NCBI GenBank assembly: GCA_016718825.1
Contig: JADKCL010000008.1
Location: 124,001 to 188,000 of the forward strand
Length of the DNA stretch: 64,000 nucleotides
From: Bacteroidota bacterium
GTDB taxonomy: Bacteria; Bacteroidota; Bacteroidia; J057; JADKCL01
Direction: 5' to 3'
The notes beneath the pieces are model-generated. The model had not been told where the DNA came from. It searched no databases and saw nothing but the letters and a program-made list of their open reading frames with translations. A program made the translations under genes and the position numbers. The number at the start of each line of letters is the position of its first letter. The first letter of the stretch is position 1. Shown piece after piece: positions 38,323-47,428 of this stretch.

Positions 38323-39414
38323 ATGAAGTTTGACACCTTTCGAATCCGTCTTGTGAAACATATTTCTTGGTTCGCCCTTGCCCTTTGGGGCATCTTGATT
38401 TCACAAAGTTGTGGGAATGAGCCCAAAGATGTGCCGTTGGATGAAATCAAACTGGATTTGAATGTGATTCGCCTCGACGAAGCACTTTACAATTCCGCGA
38501 AGGCCATTGAAAAAGACAGTACCATCGGACCCGAGGCTCTTTTCAAGGACTATTTTCAGGAAAGCAAGGGCTTTGTGACCGACTGGATGTTTGGTGGCAA
38601 CGACAGTATCGCAACGGATAGCCTGATCGGGGATGCCTTGGGTGCTTTTGGTCGGGACCGCTATGGGGCGCATTTGTTGGATACCATTCACGAAGTCCTC
38701 GGGGGAATGGATCTAAAGGCAGCCCTTGAAAATCCGCTCAAACGTTACAAGCACTATTTCCCCAACAAACAGACTCCCGTGGTGGTAGCCTTCGTCGATG
38801 GCTATCCCCGCACGGCGCAAGCGGGATTGGACCAAATCTATATTTCGCCGACTTATCTCGGCATCGGCATGCATTATTTTATGGGGCCTGGCTTTCAGTA
38901 TTATCCGATCGATTTGCCGAAGTACATCCGCCGACGCTGCACCCCGGAGCATATTCCCGCACTCGTGGTTCACAAAATGGCAGATCTCATTGTGCCGGAA
39001 CCGGAGCTCAACAAAAATCCTGTGCTCGTCGATTATGTCATCCGGGAGGGTATTCGGATGGTTTTTGTAGACAAACTGCTTGGGCCTCAAGTCAGTGACT
39101 CCATCAAAATTTTCTACGAATCCAGTCAGTTGGATTGGGCCAATCTTTATGAAGGCCGCGTGTACAAAGATTTGGTGACCGATCTTTATTCCGCGGATGC
39201 AGCCCTGCAACGCAGGTACGTGGACGACAGCCCTTTCACGAGCCAACTCAACCGCGGCTCAGCACCACGTTTAGGCCAATTTATCGGTTGGCGGATCGTA
39301 TCCGAATACCTGCGGAAATTTCCTGACGTGACGCTCGATGCGCTTGTGCAGATGAAAGACTACCAGAAGATTTTCAAGGATTCGGGTTACCGCCCTCCAA
39401 AAGAAGGCGAATGA
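38323..39414 (+). CDS. gldB: Gliding motility lipoprotein GldB
   Basis: 363 residues from ATG 38323; another ATG at 38311 adds four residues. A signal sequence (HISWFALALWGILISQSC) ends at Cys30 as a weak lipobox. Features typical of GldB: YKHYFPNKQTPVVVAFVDGY, IYISPTYLGIGMHYFMGPGFQYYP, LPKYIRRRCTPEHI, and late IGWRIVSEYLRKFPDVTLDAL. GldB is needed for gliding in Flavobacterium and is linked to the T9SS/gliding apparatus. It is consistent with the T9SS cargo genes in the window. It converges with the next T9SS protein gene, ten bases apart. Confidence 0.85.
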   Translation: MKFDTFRIRLVKHISWFALALWGILISQSCGNEPKDVPLDEIKLDLNVIRLDEALYNSAKAIEKDSTIGPEALFKDYFQESKGFVTDWMFGGNDSIATDSLIGDALGAFGRDRYGAHLLDTIHEVLGGMDLKAALENPLKRYKHYFPNKQTPVVVAFVDGYPRTAQAGLDQIYISPTYLGIGMHYFMGPGFQYYPIDLPKYIRRRCTPEHIPALVVHKMADLIVPEPELNKNPVLVDYVIREGIRMVFVDKLLGPQVSDSIKIFYESSQLDWANLYEGRVYKDLVTDLYSADAALQRRYVDDSPFTSQLNRGSAPRLGQFIGWRIVSEYLRKFPDVTLDALVQMKDYQKIFKDSGYRPPKEGE

Positions 39415-39423
39415 CCGCATAAA

Positions 39424-41165
39424 CTATTGAATGACAATCCTTTGGTTGCCACTGGAGGTGCCGGCTTGCCAACGAAGCAGATAAATTCCTTTCGGAGCAT
39501 TCAGTTGAATGCGCTGCGTCCATTCATGATTTCCAAGGAAATGCTTTTCCTGCAAGATGATTCGACCATTTGCATCCATTAGGCTGAAAGTCAATGTGCT
39601 GGGACTTTTCATTTGCGCATTCAGGAGAAATGTGCCATTGTTTGGATTGGGAACGATGCTAAAGTGCGGAGCATTGGAATTCTCCAATCCAATGAAGCAG
39701 TCCACCATAGCTGAGCTGGATGCGGAGGCTGAAAAGCATTCATTCGACGCAACCAGGCCGATAGTAAAGGTTCCGATGCTAGAATAGGTATGGCTGGGGT
39801 TGCTTCCGGTTCCGGTGGACCCGTCTCCAAATGTCCAGTTCCATGTGGTGCCGATGGGATCGTTGCTGTTGAAGAGGACGGTGGGACAATCCGTGGTATC
39901 CACGCTGATCATCGGGGTGGGTGTCTGCGTCGCAAAAATTAATGAAATGCCCACTGCAGCACTGTCGATGCAGCCATTTTGGTTGCGTTTGGTCATGTTG
40001 TACCAGCCGTTTTGTGTCGCAAAATGAACATTCGTATTGGCCCCCGAAATCGTGGAGCCATTGCGGTACCATTGGCTTGTGCCCCCAAATGAACCGGTAA
40101 TCATCAGCGTGTCGGCAAAGCAAAGAACGGTATCCTGCCCCGGGTTGAGGCTTACCGGCGGGAGTGGCTTCACTTGGATATTCCGGACGCCCATCTGATC
40201 AAGTCCTGAAGTCGCATTCTTGAGAGAGGCTGTGGTGACGTAGTTTCCGGGAATGGAATAGCTATGGCTCCTGGAGGCAGCAGGAAACACGGATTCGACC
40301 GTGCCATCACCCCAGTCATAGACCACGCAGTATCCAGTGCAATTCCCCCGAAATTCCAGGAAATGGTATCGAATACACAGAAAAAATCGTCGGAAAGCGC
40401 GAATTGGGGGGCAAACACCAATCCCGAAGCCGGAAAGGGCAAGTTCATTTGAGGGGGCAGGAAAAGTCCGGTTGCAAACACATATTGTAAGTCTTGGGTG
40501 GTGTTTCCAAGGAGGAATCGGCCATTTCCAAGATAGGTAGCCGCCGAAACCTCGGCGTTTGCAGCCCCCGTCATCGGTACGTTGGTCACCGGAGAATACG
40601 GTGCCGTTGCGGGCAGCTTTTCCATGATGCGAAGGTTGTTGCCCGACCAATGGTAGAGCAGTTGGTCATCGTGACGGTAGCTGATGGCTTCCCCTGCATC
40701 GCCATTCCCCAAGGCCGTTGCGAGACTTGTGGTGCCATTGGCCTTGTCAATCAGGTACAGTGTTTCGGCATTGGCACCGCTATCTGCGACCACGCCAACA
40801 AGTTGCCCATCTTCCCTGAAGGCGATGCCTGCGAAGCTTTGCCCGAGGTTGCCCACCTGCGTACACACCCCTGTTGCCAAGTTGGTTTGCGCCAAAATAG
40901 AGGCATTGGGCTGTCCAGTGGTAGTGACGAGTCCAAAAACGTCATGTCCAATCGGGTCGAAGGCCAAGCCTTGTATTCCGGTTACGGTCGTGCCGGTCAT
41001 CGTCGCCTTTACACGTTGCGCAATCGACCAAGCTGTGGTGTCGATCGCCCAAATCGAATCCGTGGCTGCCGATACCACATGCAATCGCTGTCCGTAGGCC
41101 CTGCTGCCGATCAGGCAATTCGTGAGCAATAGACTGGAAATAAGCAGTATGCGAAGTTTTTCCAT
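39424..41165 (-). CDS. T9SS cargo protein with beta-propeller-like and PKD domains, frameshifted
   Basis: The N-terminal frame (ATG 41165, signal peptide RILLISSLLLTNCLIGSRAYGQ) covers a repeat region with IQGLAFDPIGHDVFGLV, TNLATGVCTQVGNLGQSFAGIAF and LATALGNGDAGEAI. The C-terminal frame covers a PKD domain (VVYDWGDGTVESVFPAA), a second one (WNWTFGDGSTGTG) and a T9SS tail (IVPNPNNGTFLLN ... KGIYLLRWQ). Comparison with its neighbour places the break at about 40325-40329, where adding one base restores ALDTAVVYDWGDG. About 580 residues after repair. Exported by T9SS; function unknown. Confidence 0.8.
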
Positions 41166-41277
41166 CCGAGATTTTATTGCAAAGCGCTTGGGAATGGCGG
41201 TAGTTGGCACCGCATTCTTAGACACAAAGAAACAAAATTCCGTTGTGTCTGCGGAAGATTGCTGCAAAAGGAGCAAC

Positions 41278-41307
41278 AAAAAGGGGAGCCCGAAAACTCC
41301 CCTTTTT
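41278..41307 (-). terminator. Terminator of the 41328-43289 gene
   Basis: A perfect 11-bp stem (41278-41288 with 41297-41307, AAAAAGGGGAG/CTCCCCTTTTT) and an 8-base loop, 21 bases after the stop on the minus strand. Confidence 0.85.
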
Positions 41308-41327
41308 ACGAATCGTGGATGCAGAAC

Positions 41328-43289
41328 TTACTGAATCACGATCGGGTAAACTGCGCGATCGTTCCCAGACATTACCGAGAGGAAATAGATGCCCGGCGCT
41401 GCCTGGACTGCAATGCGCTCAGACCATGTGGTACGTACGTCTTCGCTGCTCCAATCCAACAGGCTGCGACCGCTGAGGTCGGTGACCTTGTAGGAGAGGG
41501 TTGTAGCGGTAGGCAACGTGACATTCAGGAGGAAGCTGCCGTTGCTGGGATTGGGAGCCACGCTGATGTTGTTGCCAAGCGCTGATTCCAAACCAACGAG
41601 GCAGGTGATATCAATCGTGCCAGAGTCGCTGACCGTGAAGCATTGGTTGGTTGCCGTGACGATGCCGGTGTAGGAGCCATTGGCGGTGTAGGTATGCGTC
41701 GCAGGATTTCCGGTTGCCGTACCTCCGTCCCCAAATGACCAGTTCCAGCTTGTGCCGTTGGGGTCATTGGAATTGAAAACGAGCGTCGGGCAATTGGAGG
41801 TGTCAATGCTCACGTTGATATCAGGCGCCAAAATCACATTCACAAGGATCGAATCAACGGCTTCGCACCCGACACTGTCGGTGGCGCTGACACTATAGGT
41901 TCCCGGAGAAGTGAAACATTCGCCATTCAAGGTTGAGCCCGTAGACCAAAGATAGGTGACCCCTGTTGGATTGTTCAGGCCGACGCAAAGCGTATCGCCG
42001 TCGCAAATGGTACTGTCCGCACCCAAATCAGCGGTTGGCTGATCTCCGAATTGAACCAAAATCCCTGTTGCAGCACTGTCTCGGCAGCCATTCAAATTTA
42101 CCTTCTCTTGGTTGTACCATCCATTTAATGTGACGTCGTAGGAGGATGTGGTCGCTCCAGGAATCGCAACCCCATTCATATACCATTGCAACGCTCCGCC
42201 CGAGGCACCGAGGAGATGCAAAGAGTCAACCAAGCAGAGTGTCGTATCGGAATTCGGATTGAGGTTCACTGCCGGAACTGCATTGACACGCAACGGTGCA
42301 AACTTCATGGTATCCAGACCAACAGTATCGTTTTTCAAAACGGCATGCACAGTGTAGTTTCCGGCCGTAGCATAGCTATGTGTTGCGCCTGCGGCAGGAA
42401 AGACCGTGCTTGAGGTGCCGTCGCCCCAATGGTAAACGACGGTATCCATTGCAAAACCTGCATTGCCCATCGTCCATGCGACGTCTTCGCCCACGCAAAC
42501 CGTGTCGTTCATGAAGGTGAAAGAAGGCGGCATGACCAAGCCACGAAGGTCGTCGGGAAGGCTGATCGGCAAAGGGTTGGAGTAGACGCCGCTCGTCGTA
42601 ACATATTTGAATTGGCTGCTGATATTGGAGACGATGAAGTTGTTGTTCCCCAGGTAAAGTGCGCCGAAGGTTTCTCCAGAGGCAGGTCCAGAGGTCGGGA
42701 TGTTCGTAATTGGAGTGTAAGGAGCAGTAACAGGAAATTTCTCATAGACGACGGTACCGTTTCCTGACCAATGATAAAATTGGTTGTCGTCTTTGTTGAA
42801 GGCAATGACCTCGCCGTCGGCCCCGTTGCCCAAGGCAACCTGCATCGTCGTCACACCATTACTTTTGTTGATCTTGAAGAGTGTTTCGGGTGGAGTTGCT
42901 CCATCTCCAGTCATGCCAAACAATTGACCGTTTGCATCAAAAGCAATAGAGGAAAAGTTAGCTCCGAGGTTGCCGACTTGGGTGCAAACGCCAGTAGTAA
43001 GGTCGATTTTGCCGAGCACCCGTCCTGTGACGCCCGACACCTTCATGATAATATAGGTTTCGTGTCCTACGGGGTCATATGCCAATCCGTTCATGCCCGT
43101 AATGGTGAATCCCGCGAGCGTTGGGCCAAAGCGGTTCACAACTGTCCAGCTCGTGGTATCTACAGACCACAACGAATCTTGGAACGGTGAAGTGCCATAG
43201 ATCATCTGGGCATTTGCATTGTGGCCTGCAAAAGATGCTGCCATTAAAAGCATTAGCAGAGAGAACTTTAGGTGGTAGATTTTTTTCAT
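41328..43289 (-). CDS. T9SS cargo protein with beta-propeller-like and PKD domains (intact paralogue)
   Basis: 653 residues from ATG 43289 (KKIYHLKFSLLMLLMAASFAG signal peptide, NANAQ). A long upstream extension of the frame is non-coding in character. Residues 25-270 align by eye with the next gene: MNGLAYDPVGHETYIIM, IDLTTGVCTQVGNLGANFSSIAF and ALGNGADGEVIAF. Then come PKD domains (VVYHWGDGTSSTVFPAA; SWNWSFGDGGTATG) and an Ig-like section with a long Asp/Gly-rich part. The T9SS tail is VAPNPSNGSFLLNVTLP ... APGIYFLSV. It lies in tandem with the 39424-41165 gene, so the pair arose by duplication. Surface or secreted; function unknown. Confidence 0.85.
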   Translation of the reverse strand: MKKIYHLKFSLLMLLMAASFAGHNANAQMIYGTSPFQDSLWSVDTTSWTVVNRFGPTLAGFTITGMNGLAYDPVGHETYIIMKVSGVTGRVLGKIDLTTGVCTQVGNLGANFSSIAFDANGQLFGMTGDGATPPETLFKINKSNGVTTMQVALGNGADGEVIAFNKDDNQFYHWSGNGTVVYEKFPVTAPYTPITNIPTSGPASGETFGALYLGNNNFIVSNISSQFKYVTTSGVYSNPLPISLPDDLRGLVMPPSFTFMNDTVCVGEDVAWTMGNAGFAMDTVVYHWGDGTSSTVFPAAGATHSYATAGNYTVHAVLKNDTVGLDTMKFAPLRVNAVPAVNLNPNSDTTLCLVDSLHLLGASGGALQWYMNGVAIPGATTSSYDVTLNGWYNQEKVNLNGCRDSAATGILVQFGDQPTADLGADSTICDGDTLCVGLNNPTGVTYLWSTGSTLNGECFTSPGTYSVSATDSVGCEAVDSILVNVILAPDINVSIDTSNCPTLVFNSNDPNGTSWNWSFGDGGTATGNPATHTYTANGSYTGIVTATNQCFTVSDSGTIDITCLVGLESALGNNISVAPNPSNGSFLLNVTLPTATTLSYKVTDLSGRSLLDWSSEDVRTTWSERIAVQAAPGIYFLSVMSGNDRAVYPIVIQ

Positions 43290-43589
43290 ACTTATTCGGG
43301 TGAAAAATGAAAACGCAAAATCTGCATGCCGAAGGATCGGCTCTGAAAACCCCAAAGGTAAGAATTTGTCAGATTTTTTTCGCAGATAGGAATGACTTTT
43401 TTCACTACTGCCTTGATTTTGATTCTGTTCCCCGAAATCCTCAAACGTCTTCGCTTCTTGTAAATGGTGGAGATTTAATTGGCATTCGAATGCAAATTGG
43501 GATGTTGTTGCATTGGTTTGCGACGTCCATCCTTCCAAAAAGAATTCGTATCTTCGCGACCGAATTCTTATATTGGAAGATAGAAATTT
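43290..43589. other. 300-bp divergent intergenic region
   Basis: It lies between the divergent starts of the T9SS protein gene and gcvT. On the minus strand TACCTTTG (43360-43353) matches the -7 consensus 63 bases before the T9SS gene. On the plus strand TATCTTCG (43549-43556) is a variant box 33 bases before gcvT. Neither has a -33 TTG at ideal spacing. No gene seen. Confidence 0.4.
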
Positions 43590-44690
43590 ATGGAAGCAAC
43601 AGCTGCAAGGCGCACCGCCCTCTATGATCAACACGTGGCAATGGGAGCCAAAATGATCCCTTTTGCAGGTTTTGACATGCCTGTCAGATATTTTGGTGAC
43701 AAGGCCGAACACATGGTCGTGCGGGAAGCCGCAGGGGTGTTTGACGTTTCTCACATGGGTGAGTTCATGATCAAAGGCCCTAAAGCCCTCGAACTCATCC
43801 AAATGGTGACTTCCAATGATGCCTCCAAACTTTACGACGGCAAGGCACAGTATTCTTGCCTTCCCAACCATGAAGGCGGAATCGTCGACGACCTGATCGT
43901 CTATAAATTCGCAGACAACGACTACATGTTGGTTGTCAATGGCGCCAATGTCCAAAAAGACTGGGATTGGATCGTCGAAAGCAACAAGAAGGTCGGCGCC
44001 GAAATGATCAATGAAACCGACGACTTGTCGTTGTTGGCTGTTTCAGGTCCAAAGGCAACGGAAATTGTATCCAAATTGACTGATTTGCCAGTCGAGAGCT
44101 ATGAAAACTACGGCTTTGGCCGTGGTACCGTAGCAGGCATTCCCAATATTCTCGTCGCTACAACCGGGTACACCGGCGAACGTACCTACGAGATTTTCGT
44201 CCCCAATCAATTTGCCGTCCAGTTTTGGAACACCCTGTTTGAGGTTGGAACGCCACTGGGGCTTCAGCCTACGGGCTTGGGATGCCGCGATACCCTTCGC
44301 CTTGAAATGGGTTATATGCTTTACGGCAACGACATCAACGATACTACCTCGCCACTCGAGGCAGGCTTGGGATGGATTACCAAAATCAACAAGGGCAATT
44401 TCAACGGGCGTGACAAGATCGTTGCCCTGAAAGAGGCCGGCCTCAAGCGCAAGTTGGTCGGATTCACGGTTGCCGATAAGCAGGTTCCGCGCGGTCACTG
44501 CGAAATTGCCAGCAATGGCGTGATCGTAGGTGAAGTCACATCCGGCTCGGTCAGCCCTGTTTTGGGTTATGGCATTGGCATGGGTTACGTTCCAGCAGAA
44601 TTGGCCGTGGTCGGTGGGCAAATTGACATCGTGATCCGCGGCAAGCACGTGCCTGCTGTTGTGACGAATCCGCCTTTTATCCGTAAGTGA
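43590..44690 (+). CDS. gcvT: Glycine cleavage system aminomethyltransferase (T-protein)
   Basis: 366 residues. GcvT motifs: MIPFAGFDMPVRY, GVFDVSHMGEF, the folate-site DDLIVYKF near residue 107, TGYTGERTYEIFV, and GCRDTLRLEMGYMLYGND. It transfers the methylene group from the lipoyl H-protein to tetrahydrofolate, yielding 5,10-methylene-THF, the FolD substrate. gcvH and gcvP are not in the window. It is followed after 22 bp by comB in the same direction. Confidence 0.95.
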   Translation: MEATAARRTALYDQHVAMGAKMIPFAGFDMPVRYFGDKAEHMVVREAAGVFDVSHMGEFMIKGPKALELIQMVTSNDASKLYDGKAQYSCLPNHEGGIVDDLIVYKFADNDYMLVVNGANVQKDWDWIVESNKKVGAEMINETDDLSLLAVSGPKATEIVSKLTDLPVESYENYGFGRGTVAGIPNILVATTGYTGERTYEIFVPNQFAVQFWNTLFEVGTPLGLQPTGLGCRDTLRLEMGYMLYGNDINDTTSPLEAGLGWITKINKGNFNGRDKIVALKEAGLKRKLVGFTVADKQVPRGHCEIASNGVIVGEVTSGSVSPVLGYGIGMGYVPAELAVVGGQIDIVIRGKHVPAVVTNPPFIRK

Positions 44691-44712
44691 TTATCAAACA
44701 GTAGATTAGGAT

Positions 44713-45558
44713 ATGAGACCCGTCAAGGTTGACAAGTCAAAAAAATGGGTGGGTGTTTGCATCAGTCCGGCACTCATCGATCAGTTTGAACTCGACAACG
44801 CAATCGTGGTGGTGATCGACGTATTGCGTGCAACGACAAGTATGTGTGTGGCATTCGGCCATGGCGTACGCTCGATGATACCCGTGCTCACGACGGAAGA
44901 AGGCCTCGAATACAAGCGCCAAGGCTTCCTCACCGCTGGCGAACGCGATGGCGAGCAAGTCGAAGGTTTTGACTTCGGCAATTCTCCTTTTTCCTTTATG
45001 GGCGAGGAAATTCGTGGAAAAGACATTGTGATGACCACGACCAACGGTACCAAAGCCATCAAGGCTGCCGTCGCGTTGAATGCCATGGAAGTCGTTGTGG
45101 GGGCATTCCCCAACTTGACGGTCCTCTGTAATTACCTCATTCAGCGCAATGAAAACGTAGTGCTTGTCTGTTCGGCTTGGAAGGACAAGCCCAACTTGGA
45201 AGACACGATTTTTGCCGGCGCGATGGTCAACCGCCTTCGTCCCTATTTCCGCATGTTTGAAGACACCACGTTGATTGCCGAGACGTTGTACCGCGCTGCA
45301 AATCGCCGCAAGCGTTATTTTCTTCGCAGTTCCTCGCACTTCAACCGTCTTTTTCACAAGCTTCAGATTCAAAAGGACGTGAAATACGCCTTGCGGCGCG
45401 ATACGCATCCTGTCATTCCAAAGCTGTACGGTGACCACCTCGTGGAAATCAATTCGCCCTATGTGCTGGAATTCGAAATAAAGGCGAAACGTCAGGCGGA
45501 ACAGAAGGCTGCGGAGCAAGCCGCCCTCCAAGATCAAGAGAAGCTGAAATCCAATTGA
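44713..45558 (+). CDS. comB: 2-phosphosulfolactate phosphatase family protein
   Basis: 281 residues. ComB core: VVVIDVLRATTSMCVAFGHG, TAGERDGEQVEGFDFGNSP, MTTTNGTKAI and VLVCSAWKDKPNLEDTIFAGAMV. ComB hydrolyses 2-phosphosulfolactate to sulfolactate in coenzyme M biosynthesis of archaea. Bacteria carrying it mostly lack that pathway, so the true substrate in Bacteroidota is uncertain. The C-terminus ends in a Gln/Ala/Lys-rich helix outside the catalytic domain. It is probably co-transcribed with gcvT and the rlmI-like gene. Confidence 0.85.
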   Translation: MRPVKVDKSKKWVGVCISPALIDQFELDNAIVVVIDVLRATTSMCVAFGHGVRSMIPVLTTEEGLEYKRQGFLTAGERDGEQVEGFDFGNSPFSFMGEEIRGKDIVMTTTNGTKAIKAAVALNAMEVVVGAFPNLTVLCNYLIQRNENVVLVCSAWKDKPNLEDTIFAGAMVNRLRPYFRMFEDTTLIAETLYRAANRRKRYFLRSSSHFNRLFHKLQIQKDVKYALRRDTHPVIPKLYGDHLVEINSPYVLEFEIKAKRQAEQKAAEQAALQDQEKLKSN

Positions 45559-45595
45559 TTCCGTTGCCCAATTTACCTGTGGCGCGGCCAATGCA

Positions 45596-46762
45596 ATGAA
45601 CTATCCCCAACTCGTGCTCAAATCGGGGCGTGACCGCGCCGTGCGTAACCGCCATCCGTGGATCTTTTCCGGGGCAGTCAAGGAACGGCCCGCCAAGGTC
45701 GGCGAAGGTGAAATCGTGGCGGTTTGCACCAATGACGGAGAGGTCTTGGGTCTCGGCCATTATGCCCCGCAATCGACTTTGATCTGCCGTCTTTTCCATT
45801 TCGGGAAGGACGAGGTCACGATCGATGCCGAATTTTGGCATCGTAAATTGCTGGCTGCCTGGACCTACCGTACCAAGGTACTGGATTTGCAAACGACAAC
45901 GGGATACCGTTTGGTGCACGCCGAAGGCGATAGCCTGCCGGGCATTGTCATCGATATCTATGGCGATGCGGCTTCGGTGCAACTACGTACCCTTGGAACT
46001 GCCAAACTCGCCCCGGTGATCACGCAATTCCTTGAAAACCATCTCGGTATTGCGCATATCTATCTACGGACCGAAACCAAGGAGGAGGGCGAGGGCAAAT
46101 GGATCAAAGGGGAAGAGGCCGAGCGAACCTTCACCGAGAACGGCGTTTCCTTTTACGTGGACATCGCAACGGGGCAGAAGACAGGCTTTTTCCTGGATCA
46201 GCGCGACAACAAGACCCTCCTGAAAAGCATGGCCAAGGGCCGCCGAGTGCTCAATGCATTTTCCTACAGCGGTGCATTTTCCGTTTATGCCTTGGCGGGC
46301 GGCGCCGTTTCCGTGGATTCCGTCGATATTTCTGCCTCTGCTGCCGAATTGGCGACCCGCAATGTTATGCTCAATTTTGGGGAGAACGAAAACCATTCGG
46401 CCATCAAGGCGGATGCGTTCAAGTTTTTGGCCGAAATGGAAAAGGACAAATATGACTTGATCATTTTGGATCCGCCTGCTTTTACAAAGCATATTTCGAC
46501 CGTGCAAAAGGCCGCGCGCGGCTACAAGGAGATCAATTTGAAGGCCATGCAACGCATCGCCCCGGGCGGATTGTTGTTTACCTATTCCTGCTCCCAGCAC
46601 ATTTCAACGGACCTCTTTCGGAAGATCGTTTTTGGAGCAGCTGCGGATGCGGGACGCGAAGTGCGCATTGTGCATCAAATGACCCAAGCACCGGACCATC
46701 CGGTGAGCATTTACCACCCGGAAGGGGAGTACCTCAAGGGGCTTTGCCTCTATGTGGAATAG
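45596..46762 (+). CDS. rlmI: Class I rRNA large-subunit methyltransferase (RlmI-like)
   Basis: 388 residues. An N-terminal PUA RNA-binding domain (residues 1-75, RNRHPWIFSGAV) is followed by an RlmI-type domain (EGDSLPGIVIDIYG) and a SAM methyltransferase domain. The latter has KTGFFLDQRDN, VLNAFSYSGAFSVYA (motif I), VDSVDISASAAELA, LIILDPPAFTK (catalytic region) and FTYSCSQH with a Cys. E. coli RlmI makes m5C1962 in 23S rRNA. The RNA target here is inferred from the family. It starts 37 bp after comB. Confidence 0.88.
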   Translation: MNYPQLVLKSGRDRAVRNRHPWIFSGAVKERPAKVGEGEIVAVCTNDGEVLGLGHYAPQSTLICRLFHFGKDEVTIDAEFWHRKLLAAWTYRTKVLDLQTTTGYRLVHAEGDSLPGIVIDIYGDAASVQLRTLGTAKLAPVITQFLENHLGIAHIYLRTETKEEGEGKWIKGEEAERTFTENGVSFYVDIATGQKTGFFLDQRDNKTLLKSMAKGRRVLNAFSYSGAFSVYALAGGAVSVDSVDISASAAELATRNVMLNFGENENHSAIKADAFKFLAEMEKDKYDLIILDPPAFTKHISTVQKAARGYKEINLKAMQRIAPGGLLFTYSCSQHISTDLFRKIVFGAAADAGREVRIVHQMTQAPDHPVSIYHPEGEYLKGLCLYVE

Positions 46763-47084
46763 GATAGGAACCTAGCCTGCGGATGTCTCTCTGATTGGAA
46801 ATCCAAGCGGAAATTGCACCCGAGTTGGATTCGCAAATTCATCATGATTCTGACGAATCGCCTCAAAGTGGTGCAAAAATTTTTGCACCATGTCAAGGGC
46901 AAGCCGCCGGCGGGCGAAGGGTACCGACATTTATTCGACCGAACTTTGTCGGAGAACTGATTGTCGCATACCCATTTTTCCCGTGGAACAACATCGCGGT
47001 AGCTTGCCCTTGAAAGTGCATCATGCTTTGATCCTGAAATAATCTACGCTTCACTTGATCGAATCGGCTTGCTGTTGGACACAG
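46763..47084. other. 322-bp intergenic region with one strong palindrome
   Basis: It lies between the convergent rlmI-like gene and the 84-aa gene. The only structure I see is the palindrome at 46869-46890. The open frame across it has no protein-like features. Confidence 0.5.
46869..46890. repeat. Perfect 22-bp palindrome
   Basis: Two 11-base arms without loop: TGGTGCAAAAA followed by its exact reverse complement. It lies about 107 bases after the rlmI stop. It could be a binding site, or part of a terminator although a stem with no loop is unusual for one. Confidence 0.8.
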
Positions 47085-47339
47085 CTAGTCGACCATATAG
47101 GCAGCTTCTTCTGGCAGCCTGATCGAATAGATAATCTTGCGCACCGTGTCAAATTGCAGGTAGGGATAAGCCTCCAACAAGGCATCAATCGCTTCCTGTG
47201 ACTTCAGGCCACGCCTGCGCATCATTTTGTACTCGCGTTTGATCTCGAAATCACGCAATACTTTGCGGTTGATCAGATTGAGATCAAGCAAGACACGAAA
47301 CAGATCATCGGGCAAGATCTGACGAATCGGATTACTCAT
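47085..47339 (-). CDS. Small hypothetical protein, 84 aa
   Basis: A highly charged, probably helical cytoplasmic protein: LPDDLFRVLLDLNLINRKVLRDFEIKREYKMMRRRGLKSQEAI ... LLEAYPYLQFDTVRKIIYS. No signal or membrane segment. A good Shine-Dalgarno site (AAAGGAGGG, seven bases upstream) supports the ATG at 47339 and that it is expressed. The helix pattern suits a DNA- or protein-binding function, but no family is recognised. Confidence 0.6.
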   Translation of the reverse strand: MSNPIRQILPDDLFRVLLDLNLINRKVLRDFEIKREYKMMRRRGLKSQEAIDALLEAYPYLQFDTVRKIIYSIRLPEEAAYMVD

Positions 47340-47346
47340 TTTAATA

Positions 47347-47355
47347 CCCTCCTTT
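47347..47355 (-). promoter_or_regulatory. Shine-Dalgarno site of the 84-aa gene
   Basis: AAAGGAGGG on the minus strand, seven bases from the ATG. Confidence 0.5.
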
Positions 47356-47428
47356 AATGTTCTTGTGTACTGAAACTAAAGGTAGAGATCAGTCATAAAA
47401 CCTTTTAATTAGCTAAAACCACTATTTT

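Noticed and set aside
43290..43955. Upstream extension of the intact T9SS paralogue by more than 200 residues
   Set aside because: A standard signal peptide begins at ATG 43289, and the extension overlaps the gcvT start on the other strand.
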